Positions 23,623 to 30,765 of a DNA stretch of 55,799 nt are shown here, in pieces (positions within the stretch are counted from its first letter, which is position 1; the number at the start of each line of letters is the position of its first letter). The notes under the pieces were generated by a model. The model was not told the DNA's origin, did no database searches, and worked only from the letters and a program-made list of their open reading frames with translations. A program made the translations under genes and the position numbers. The DNA is taken from assembly GCA_035403225.1 (NCBI GenBank), contig DAONET010000017.1:1-55799 (forward strand), read 5' to 3'. The DNA is from DAIRDK01 sp035403225. GTDB taxonomy: Bacteria > Bacteroidota > Bacteroidia > Bacteroidales > FEN-979.

Positions 23623-24425
23623 CCTCCGATATTGCTAAACATGTTGATGGTATTGATGTCGCCTTTCTCGGGCTTCTGATTGATGGCTGCCTCCAGGGCT
23701 TGCCGGACACCCATCTCCCGGATGTTAAAACTCAGGTTGTTGAAGAGACAGGGTTTGATGAAGCCGTTGGCTGTCAGCCGCAGTCTGTTGCATACGGCGC
23801 AGTCGCCTCCGTTGCCGCCTTCGACCACCGAGAAACATCCGCTTTTCAGGTCCATGCGTTGAATGAAACGCGCTTCCAGTCCGTTCTGCAGGCAAAACTC
23901 TCTGATCTCTTCTTTGGTCTTGTTTTGTTCTTCGGATTGATCAAAGATGACGCAGTTGATCTTGATGGGGTTCAAGCCCGCTTTTTGGGCGGCGTCGATC
24001 CCGCGGAACACCTTGTGGATATAACCGCCGCGACTGAGGGTATAATATTTGACCGGATCGACGGTATCGAGACTGATATTGATGCGGTGGAGTCCGGCGT
24101 CAGCCAGCTTTTCGGCAAAATCTTCCAGGAGAATGCCGTTGGTGGTCATGGTCAGATCGCGGATGCCGTCGATTTTTGCGATCATGGCCACGAGGTTTTC
24201 CACCCCTTTTCTGATCAGTGGTTCTCCGCCGGTGATCCTGACTTTATCGATGCCGAGCTTGACGGCTTCAGTGACAACCTGAAGAATCTCTTCATAACGG
24301 AGGATCTCATCATGGGGGATTAGTTTCACGCCATGTTCGGGCATGCAATATACACACCGGAGGTTACACCGGTCAGTTATAGAGACCCTGAGGTAATTGA
24401 TGGTTCTGTTAAACCTGTCTGACAT
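23619..24425 (-). CDS. moaA: GTP 3',8-cyclase MoaA, short form
   Basis: A radical-SAM enzyme for the first step of pterin cofactor synthesis. The N-terminal cluster motif CNLRCVYC, the SAM-binding TGGEPL and the C-terminal double-Gly end FSNIGG are all present. The second cluster segment CAVCNRLRLTANGFIKPC keeps its three cysteines and the two arginines of NRLRLT that bind GTP. Only 268 residues against about 325-330 usually: the shortage lies between RFIQRMD and CAVCNRLR, where only about 20 residues remain. No frame disruption is seen, so this looks like a genuine compact variant. It overlaps moeA by 17 bp and moaC by 4 bp. Confidence 0.93.
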   Translation of the reverse strand: MSDRFNRTINYLRVSITDRCNLRCVYCMPEHGVKLIPHDEILRYEEILQVVTEAVKLGIDKVRITGGEPLIRKGVENLVAMIAKIDGIRDLTMTTNGILLEDFAEKLADAGLHRINISLDTVDPVKYYTLSRGGYIHKVFRGIDAAQKAGLNPIKINCVIFDQSEEQNKTKEEIREFCLQNGLEARFIQRMDLKSGCFSVVEGGNGGDCAVCNRLRLTANGFIKPCLFNNLSFNIREMGVRQALEAAINQKPEKGDINTINMFSNIGG

Positions 24426-25742
24426 CTGTTACTGTTCCTTTCTTCATCTCCCCGATACCGATCTCCATCACGATGATCCCATCGGCGCCGGCATAGGCAT
24501 TAATATGGGCTGATCCGTGATAGTCGACCGGGAAAATCTCGCCATGACGGATGGCGACCGGGACCAGGGCTTTTCTTTCGGTCTTGCGGCGGGTGAAATC
24601 TGCTCCCAGCGGCAGCCGGAGAACCGGGAGCGTACCCTGCCATCCCATCATCTTCCGGATCAGCGGACGAACCAGCATCTCAAAGAGGACGAACGAGGAA
24701 ACGGGGTTTCCCGGGAGTCCGAATATCATTTTATCTTCATATTTCCCGAACACGGTCGGCTTCCCGGGCTGGATGGCTATCTTACGGAAGAGGATACTGA
24801 TGCCGGCTGATTTCAGGATGTCGGGCACATAGTCGAAATCGCCCATCGATACTCCTCCCGTGAGCAGGATGATATGATGTTGAGGAATCGCCTTGAGCAG
24901 GGCTTCCAGGATCGACCGTCGCTTGTCTTCCACGATGCCCATGTTGGAAGGGATGCCTCCGGCTCTGGCGATCTGTGCTTCGAGCTGGTATGAGTTGGAG
25001 TTGCGGATCATGGGACCGGTGGGTTTGACGGAGGGATGAACCAGTTCGTCGCCGGTGGTGATCACCGCCACGCGCGGCTGGGTGGCCACCAGCGGCCTGG
25101 TGATCCCCGCGGTCGCCAGGACAGCGATCTCCTGCGGGCGGATCAGGGTGCCACCCGAGAGCACTTTCTCTCCGGCTTTGATGTCTTCCCCTTTAAAACA
25201 GATGTTGACCGGTTCGCCGGTGCCGGTAAAACGGACCCTGCCCGGAGCCACTTCCACCGAATCTTCGACCATGAAGATACAATCGGCTCCCGNNNNNNNN
25301 NNNNNNNNNNNNNNNNNNNNNNNNNNNNNNNNNNNNNNNNNNNNNNNNNNNNNNNNNNNNNNNNNNNNNNNNNNNNNNNNNNNNNNNNNNNNCTGCCCGG
25401 AGCCACTTCCACCGAATCTTCGACCATGAAGATACAATCGGCTCCCGGCGGAACCATGGCGCCGGTCATGATCTTGCTGCAGGTCCCCGGCATGATGGGG
25501 ACCTGTGGCCCGGTGCCGGCAGCAATGGTCTCCATGACGGTGAGTTCGCTTCCAAGGTCATCTTTCCGGCAGGCAAAGCCGTCAACAGCTGATTTATCAA
25601 AGGGAGGCATGTTGATATCTGAAAAGATATCTTCCGCCAGAACCCGTCCGTTGGCATGAGGCAACATGACACGGCCGTTGCCGGTCATCACCGCCTCCCT
25701 CATAACAATATCCTGCGCCTGTTCAAGATGAATCATGTACAA
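24409..25742 (-). CDS. moeA: Molybdopterin molybdenumtransferase MoeA (split by an artefactual duplication/gap)
   Basis: Inserts molybdate or tungstate into adenylated pterin. The N-terminal domains show MPPFDKSAVDGFAC and IMTGAMVPPGADCIFMVED. The central MogA-like domain has VAVITTGDEL, LTGGVSMGDFDYV and GLPGNPVSSFV. The C-terminal barrel ends at VTDVRQV. The gap at 25293-25392 is flanked by the same 55 bp on both sides. Removing one copy plus the N run (155 bp) brings both halves into one frame and gives a 392-residue protein, the normal MoeA length. The gene is therefore intact. An ATG two codons downstream (25736) is an alternative start. It lies 9 bases after wtpC. Confidence 0.95.
25238..25292. 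repeat. 55-bp direct repeat, left copy (contig-end overlap)
   Basis: Identical to 25393-25447 on the other side of the N run. Both copies lie in moeA, and collapsing them restores the frame, so the repeat is an assembly artefact. Confidence 0.93.
25293..25392. other. Assembly gap between overlapping contig ends in moeA
   Basis: 100 N inserted where the two contigs overlap by 55 bp. The true gap is negative. Confidence 0.93.
25393..25447. repeat. 55-bp direct repeat, right copy (contig-end overlap)
   Basis: Second copy of the sequence at 25238-25292. Confidence 0.93.
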
Positions 25743-25751
25743 ATATAGTCA

Positions 25752-26804
25752 TTATGCGGGAATGAACCTGACGGAAGTGGCTTTAAAGGTGACAAAAATG
25801 TCGCTTCCTTCTTTGATGCCGAGATGCTCGAGCGATGGCGCCGTGATCAGCGCGAAAAGCGGGAAACCGGCATCCACGTTCACTTCCATCCCTGACCTGG
25901 TGGGGACGATCTCCCTGACCACCCCCCGGAAGACATTGGTGGCGCTGGAGTCGAAGGCTGTCCGGGAAAGGATGATGTCGTTGCTGCCGATCAGGACAAA
26001 CCCGGTGGCGGAGTGCGGACCCGGTCCGAGGCGGATCCGGCAATTGTCGCCAACCACGGCCATGTCCCACTGATCCTCGGTGACGACGGTCGCCCGGTAA
26101 AAATTACGGATCCCGATAAAGTGGGCGACGAATTCCGACCGGGGGTGGGCAAAAACCTCTTCCGGCGTACCGCACTGAATGATCTCTCCGTCGTTCATCA
26201 CCGCAATGGTGTCGGCGAGAGCGATGGCTTCTTCGTAATCGTGGGTGACATGAATCACGGTCTGCCCTTCGCGGTTGATCTTGCGGAGGAGGCTGCGGAT
26301 GTCGCTCCGGAGCTTGGAATCGAGCGACGACAGCGGCTCATCGAGGAGGAGGATTTCGGGATTCTGCACCAGCGTGCGGGCCAGGGCCACCCGCTGCTGC
26401 TCGCCACCCGAGAGAGTGGATGGCCTCCTGTCAAGAAGGTGATCAATGTTCATTTTTACCGCAACGTCACGGATCATCTTTTTCTTCTGCACGTGGCTCA
26501 GGTGACTGGAACGGAGGGAATAGCCCACGTTCTCCCTGACTGTCAGGTGCGGGAACACGGCGTAATCCTGGAACACCAGCCCGATGCCGCGTCCCTGTAT
26601 CTTCTCGTGCGTGATGTCGCGACCTTCCAGCAGGATATTTCCCGCATCGGGCCGGATCAGTCCCGCGATCATCTCCAGCACCACTGACTTCCCGGCTCCC
26701 GAGACGCCAAGCAGGATGAAGTATTCTCCCTTCTTTACCGTGAAACTGACGTCGCGGATGGAAAAGATGCCGTATTGTTTGGATATGTTCTGTATCTTCA
26801 GCAT
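25752..26804 (-). CDS. wtpC: Tungstate/molybdate ABC transporter ATP-binding protein
   Basis: A 350-residue ATPase subunit. Walker A is GVSGAGKS (about 33-40), the Q-loop VFQDYAVFPHLTV, the signature LSGGEQQRVALAR and Walker B ILLLDEPLSSLD. Residues from about 235 form a TOBE-type oxyanion/regulatory domain (GFVLIGSNDIILS, GVVREIVPTRSGMEVNVD). It sits 21 bases after the permease gene and is followed by moeA. Whether the system prefers tungstate or molybdate rests on the context and on the WtpA-like binding protein, not on this subunit. Confidence 0.93.
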   Translation of the reverse strand: MLKIQNISKQYGIFSIRDVSFTVKKGEYFILLGVSGAGKSVVLEMIAGLIRPDAGNILLEGRDITHEKIQGRGIGLVFQDYAVFPHLTVRENVGYSLRSSHLSHVQKKKMIRDVAVKMNIDHLLDRRPSTLSGGEQQRVALARTLVQNPEILLLDEPLSSLDSKLRSDIRSLLRKINREGQTVIHVTHDYEEAIALADTIAVMNDGEIIQCGTPEEVFAHPRSEFVAHFIGIRNFYRATVVTEDQWDMAVVGDNCRIRLGPGPHSATGFVLIGSNDIILSRTAFDSSATNVFRGVVREIVPTRSGMEVNVDAGFPLFALITAPSLEHLGIKEGSDIFVTFKATSVRFIPA

Positions 26805-26825
26805 GTTACTATCTCTTCAACGGCG

Positions 26826-27635
26826 CTACCGGCCGGAATGATCCTCTTTTTTCTCCTGGTACAGCATACGCAGGATGATGAAAACGACCAGGGAAATGAG
26901 GATGAACAGGACCGAGGCAGGACGGGCGTACTTTAGCCCGAACGACCCGAACCGTTCATAGATCAGCACCGGGGCCACCATCGGGTGGTAGGCGACGACG
27001 ATCACTGCGCCGAATTCGCTCATGCCACGGGCGAACATGAGGATCAACCCCGACACGATGTTCCGCCAGGCCAATGGTAACGAGATGGTAAAGAAAGTGC
27101 GGGCGGGCGATGCCCCCAGGGTAAGCGCCGCTTTCTCCAGCCGTACCGGCACTCCCGCGAACCCGTCACGGGCGGCGTTGATGAGGAACGGCAGGCTGAC
27201 AAAGGCCATCGCTACCGCGATGCCGGCCGGCTTGCCGACGAAATCAAGCCCGATGGAGGAACCAATCTTCCCAACCACCGAGTCGCGTGATACAAACCCG
27301 AGGATCGCGATACCGGCCGCCGAATGCGGGATGACGATCGGCAACTCGATGATGCCCGTGACCAGCTTCTTCAACGGGAATTCTTTCCGGGCCAGGATGT
27401 ATGCTAACGGGATGGCAGCCAGGGCAAAGATCATCGTGCCGGCTACCGATACCCAGATGGTCAGCCAGATGCTGTCGCGCACTTCGGTCTCCCGGGCAGT
27501 CTCGAAGAGCTGTAATGGCGTGGTAGCCAGAAACATGCCGGCTAACGGGGCCATGATGAACAACAGGATCAGTCCCCCCAGGAAAACCAGGAGCAGGTTG
27601 AACGGCTGCAGCGACGAGGAGGAGAGTGGTTTCAC
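26826..27635 (-). CDS. wtpB: Tungstate/molybdate ABC transporter permease
   Basis: A 269-residue inner-membrane permease with about six hydrophobic segments and the cytoplasmic EAA-type loop near residue 185 (EKAALTLGASPARTFFTISL). Strong resemblance to WtpB/ModB permeases (ELPIVIPHSAAGIAILGF, MFARGMSEFGAVIVVAYHP). Its start overlaps the stop of the binding-protein gene by 4 bp. It works with WtpA and WtpC in the same operon. Confidence 0.93.
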   Translation of the reverse strand: MKPLSSSSLQPFNLLLVFLGGLILLFIMAPLAGMFLATTPLQLFETARETEVRDSIWLTIWVSVAGTMIFALAAIPLAYILARKEFPLKKLVTGIIELPIVIPHSAAGIAILGFVSRDSVVGKIGSSIGLDFVGKPAGIAVAMAFVSLPFLINAARDGFAGVPVRLEKAALTLGASPARTFFTISLPLAWRNIVSGLILMFARGMSEFGAVIVVAYHPMVAPVLIYERFGSFGLKYARPASVLFILISLVVFIILRMLYQEKKEDHSGR

Positions 27636-28600
27636 TTTGCTTTGACGTATTTTTTCAGTGACGGGGGAACGAGGTTATAATTTTGCGTGGACATCGGGAT
27701 GACCGATGGCTGGCCGTTTTGCTGCATGATCTTCATCCCCTGGTCTTTCGACAACAGAAACTCCAGGAATGCCACGGCTGCCTCTTTGTTGGGCGCATCC
27801 TTGAGGATGGTGACCCCGTAAATCATGGGCTCGCCCTTCAACGTCTCCTTCTCACCCGGCTTTTTCCCGTTGATATCAACGGTAGCGGTGGCATAGGTCG
27901 ATGCATAGGCCGGATTCTTCAGGTTGATCTGGTCGGGAAGCACCAGGTACTTCAGTTGATGCTGCAAGGCCACGGATTTGTAAATGAAGATGTAATCGAG
28001 GCTCCCCGATTCCAGCAGCGACAGCAGATCCACTTCCTTGGGACGCATGTACTGCTGGTCTTTCCCCATGATTCGCCCTGCCAGACCGGGTTTCTTGTAA
28101 TATTTTTCCGCCAGTTTCAGGGTCATGACGGTCCGGTAGCCACACGGATCGGCATTGGGATCGGCCCGTCCGAAAGCCACATCGCTTCTCATCAGCATAT
28201 CGTACCAGTTACGCTGGGTGAGCTGGGCTCCGTAACGTGATTTCCCGTTATAGACGATGCACATCTCGTTGGTGACAAACCGGATGTTGTAGGAGGCATA
28301 CTTCGGGATGAGCATGTTGTCGATCACCGCGTAGTCGGCGGAGGCGAGAATATCGCACGGACGGTTCAGGTCGGTGATCTTCCGGGCCGAGGCAACGCTG
28401 CCGGCCGATTCCATCAGGATGTTCACCTCCGGATATAGCCGGTTGAAGGCTTTGGCCACTTCTTTCATGGGCACTGCCAGGCTCCCGGCGTGAAAGATGA
28501 TCAGATCGCCCGAGAGCTTCTTCGTCTGAGCCGGCGCCGGGTTGATCAGTATAAAAAATGCAACAAAAAGAACAGACAGAATCCTTGTTATAAACTTCAT
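27632..28600 (-). CDS. wtpA: Periplasmic tungstate/molybdate-binding protein
   Basis: A 322-residue extracytoplasmic solute-binding protein. The signal peptide is MKFITRILSVLFVAFFILIN ending near PAPAQ. The mature part opens LIIFHAGSLAVPMKEV and later has ESAGSVASARKI and ILASADYAVIDNML, the anion-binding loops of the WtpA family. YIFIYKSVALQH and GVTILKDAPNKEAA follow in the second lobe. WtpA proteins bind tungstate and molybdate, usually tungstate more tightly. An aldehyde:ferredoxin oxidoreductase gene lies 2 kb away, so tungstate is the likelier physiological ligand. Confidence 0.93.
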   Translation of the reverse strand: MKFITRILSVLFVAFFILINPAPAQTKKLSGDLIIFHAGSLAVPMKEVAKAFNRLYPEVNILMESAGSVASARKITDLNRPCDILASADYAVIDNMLIPKYASYNIRFVTNEMCIVYNGKSRYGAQLTQRNWYDMLMRSDVAFGRADPNADPCGYRTVMTLKLAEKYYKKPGLAGRIMGKDQQYMRPKEVDLLSLLESGSLDYIFIYKSVALQHQLKYLVLPDQINLKNPAYASTYATATVDINGKKPGEKETLKGEPMIYGVTILKDAPNKEAAVAFLEFLLSKDQGMKIMQQNGQPSVIPMSTQNYNLVPPSLKKYVKAK

Positions 28601-28615
28601 AGATGTTGTTGTTTT

Positions 28616-28996
28616 TCAGATTTGTTTCAGACGTTCGAGCAGTTTCCGGAATTCCGTTTCAATCACCTGGTCGGCTGCCGCGTGAAAATCATCGAAGGCA
28701 GCTACCAGCTTTCTCCCTTCTTCGGTCAGCTGCATGCTGCCTCTCTCGGCTCCGCCCCGGTGCGTCTCCAGCAACGGAATACCCAATGTCTCCTCGATCT
28801 TCTGCAGATCACCCCACGTCCGGCGGTACGTATATCCCATTGCATCACACGCTGCTTTCAACGACCCTTTTTCTTCTATGAGCTTCAGGATCTTCCACTT
28901 GCCATCGCCCAGGATGCCATTCCCCCGGCTGTCGGAAAGCCAGATTTTAAATTCCAGCTTCACCGCTTCTTCCGTATTAAAAATACTTGTTTTCAT
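28616..28996 (-). CDS. modE: ModE-family transcriptional regulator (DNA-binding domain only)
   Basis: A 126-residue protein with the winged helix-turn-helix of ModE: GDGKWKILKLIEEKGSLKAA-type helix pair (residues about 30-52), YTYRRTWGDLQKIEETLGIPLLE as recognition helix, and the wing GGAERGSMQLTEEGRKL. It lacks the C-terminal TOBE metal-sensing domains of E. coli ModE, as do many short ModE proteins. It is the first gene of the uptake/cofactor operon. A 24-bp inverted repeat lies 27 bases upstream of its ATG, so autoregulation is likely. How it senses oxyanion without TOBE domains is unclear; WtpC carries a TOBE-like domain. Confidence 0.9.
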   Translation of the reverse strand: MKTSIFNTEEAVKLEFKIWLSDSRGNGILGDGKWKILKLIEEKGSLKAACDAMGYTYRRTWGDLQKIEETLGIPLLETHRGGAERGSMQLTEEGRKLVAAFDDFHAAADQVIETEFRKLLERLKQI

Positions 28997-29023
28997 ACAG
29001 CCCTTTTACGCTACGGTTTTTTT

Positions 29024-29047
29024 CGATATGTTTGCATGTGCATATCG
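29024..29047. promoter_or_regulatory. Inverted repeat CGATATG-N10-CATATCG between modE and the P5C dehydrogenase gene (putative ModE operator)
   Basis: Perfect 7-bp arms at 29024-29030 and 29041-29047. The same box, 20 of 24 bases identical, precedes the aldehyde oxidoreductase gene at 33001-33024. It lies in the shared 140-bp divergent region. The TTTG at 29031-29034 inside it is 18 bases from a near-consensus -7 for the plus-strand gene. The CG-N-TAT/ATA-N-CG pattern recalls known ModE sites. Confidence 0.8.
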
Positions 29048-29052
29048 GGAAA

Positions 29053-29060
29053 TACATTTA
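29053..29060 (+). promoter_or_regulatory. Near-consensus -7 element for the P5C dehydrogenase gene
   Basis: TACATTTA (one mismatch to TAnnTTTG), with TTTG 18 bases upstream lying inside the inverted repeat. Confidence 0.35.
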
Positions 29061-29085
29061 TTTCAAGGTTCCCGATGAGCAGCAT

Positions 29086-29093
29086 CAAATATA
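29086..29093 (-). promoter_or_regulatory. -7 promoter element of the modE-wtp-moe-moa operon
   Basis: TATATTTG on the minus strand with a TTTG (29111-29114) 17 bases upstream. Transcription from here would run through the inverted repeat at 29024-29047 before reaching modE, consistent with repression at that site. Confidence 0.55.
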
Positions 29094-29136
29094 TGCATTC
29101 AAACGGAAAACAAAAACAGGTTAACGATAATAAACC

Positions 29137-30765
29137 ATGAACAACGCTATTTTTAACATTGAACGCCCGGCCAATGAAAGGGCGAAGGACTACGCTCCCG
29201 GATGTCATGAAAGGGATCTGTTGAATGACGAGTTAGATCGTTTAAGCGGGGAGGTGGCAGATATTCCGCTGATCATCGGCGGGAAAGAGGTGCGCACCGG
29301 AAAAACAGGAACGATGGTGATGCCGCACGATCACCGGCATGTGCTGGGGCATTATCATAAAGCCGGGGAAAAGGAAGTGGCCATGGCCATTGAAGCTGCG
29401 CAGAAGGCTCACCGGGAGTGGGAAGCGACATCGTGGGTCGAGCGGGTATCGATTTCCATGAAGATCGCCGAACTCATTGCGGTCAAGTATCGCCAGTGGA
29501 TCAATGCCGCCACGATGTTGGGGCAGGGGAAGAGCGCCTACCAGGCCGAGATCGATTCAGCCTGCGAGGCGGTCGATTTCCTGCGGTATAACGCTTTCTT
29601 TGCTTCGGAGATCTACCGGGAGCAGCCTTCCTCGCAATCAGGAGTCATCAACAGGTTCGAATACCGCCCGCTGGAAGGGTTTGTTTTCACCGTGACGCCG
29701 TTCAACTTCACGGCGATTGCTTCTAACCTGAACATGGCGCCAGTCGTTATGGGGAACACCACCATCTGGAAACCTTCCTCCACCTCGATTCTCTCCAACT
29801 ACGTGCTGATGAAGATATATCAGGAAGCAGGTTTACCCGATGGCGTGATCAACTTTTTACCGGGTTCCGGAAGCATGATCGGCGACGCGGTACTCCGTGA
29901 TAAGCATCTCACCGGCATTCACTTCACCGGATCAACAGCCACTTTCAACCACATCTGGAAAGGCGTGTCTCAAAATATCAATACCTATAAATCCTATCCC
30001 AGGATGGTTGGCGAGACCGGGGGCAAGGACTTTATCTTTGTCCATCCGTCGGCCGATCCCCAGGAAGTGGCCGTTGCCATCGTCAGGGGTTCATTCGAGT
30101 ACCAGGGACAGAAGTGTTCGGCGGCTTCGCGCAGTTATATCCCGCGTTCGATGTGGCCTGAAGTGAAGCGGCGCATCGGTGACATGATATCGCGGATTAC
30201 CGTTGGCGACGTGAGGGAATTCAGTCACTTCATGAATGCGGTGATCGATGAGGCTTCGTTCGACAACATCATGGGGATGATCGATTTTGCGAAGAATGCT
30301 GCGGATGCCGACGTGATCTTCGGCGGTACGGGTGACAAGTCGAAAGGGTATTTCATCCGGCCGACAGTCATTCTGACTGACAACCCGCATTTCAAGACCA
30401 TGGAGGAAGAGATCTTCGGGCCGGTGATGACGGTGTATGTTTACCAGGATAACGAATATGAAGAGACGCTCCGGATCTGCGATGAGACTTCGCCGTATGG
30501 CCTTACCGGGTCGGTGTTCTCCAACGACCGGGCTGCGCTGAATACCGCCTGCCGGGTGCTGAGGTATGCGGCCGGTAACATCTACTTCAACGACAAACCG
30601 ACGGGAGCTGTGGTCGGACAACAACCATTCGGGGGCGCCCGGGCATCAGGCACCAATGATAAATCAGGATCTCATCTGAATCTGCTTCGATGGACCAATC
30701 CGCGCACGATCAAGGAAACCCTCCTTCCCGCGACGGAGTTCACGTATCCTTACATGAAGCAATGA
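29137..30765 (+). CDS. pruA: 1-pyrroline-5-carboxylate (L-glutamate gamma-semialdehyde) dehydrogenase
   Basis: A 542-residue NAD-dependent aldehyde dehydrogenase that oxidises glutamate semialdehyde to glutamate in proline/arginine breakdown. It carries the nucleotide-binding region with HFTGSTATFNHIW, the general base in VGETGGKDF (E293) and the catalytic cysteine in YQGQKCSAASRSYIP (C327). The end QQPFGGARASGTNDKSG is typical of the P5C dehydrogenase group. Length matches the monofunctional form. It diverges from modE across a putative ModE operator, and its stop codon directly abuts the stop of the convergent aldehyde:ferredoxin oxidoreductase gene. Control by the same box would link amino-acid catabolism to tungsten supply, which is inference. 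Confidence 0.94.
   Translation: MNNAIFNIERPANERAKDYAPGCHERDLLNDELDRLSGEVADIPLIIGGKEVRTGKTGTMVMPHDHRHVLGHYHKAGEKEVAMAIEAAQKAHREWEATSWVERVSISMKIAELIAVKYRQWINAATMLGQGKSAYQAEIDSACEAVDFLRYNAFFASEIYREQPSSQSGVINRFEYRPLEGFVFTVTPFNFTAIASNLNMAPVVMGNTTIWKPSSTSILSNYVLMKIYQEAGLPDGVINFLPGSGSMIGDAVLRDKHLTGIHFTGSTATFNHIWKGVSQNINTYKSYPRMVGETGGKDFIFVHPSADPQEVAVAIVRGSFEYQGQKCSAASRSYIPRSMWPEVKRRIGDMISRITVGDVREFSHFMNAVIDEASFDNIMGMIDFAKNAADADVIFGGTGDKSKGYFIRPTVILTDNPHFKTMEEEIFGPVMTVYVYQDNEYEETLRICDETSPYGLTGSVFSNDRAALNTACRVLRYAAGNIYFNDKPTGAVVGQQPFGGARASGTNDKSGSHLNLLRWTNPRTIKETLLPATEFTYPYMKQ

Noticed and set aside
25238..25447. 55-bp direct repeats as a biological repeat or recombination site
   Set aside because: Exactly the same repeat length at two unrelated gaps, always touching the N run, points to assembler overlaps.
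25615..25632. GATATC-N6-GATATC inverted sequence in moeA
   Set aside because: Lies inside conserved coding sequence and does not match the CGATATG box.
24409..25742. moeA as a frameshifted pseudogene
   Set aside because: The frame change comes from the duplicated 55 bp plus 100 N; collapsing them restores one frame of normal length.
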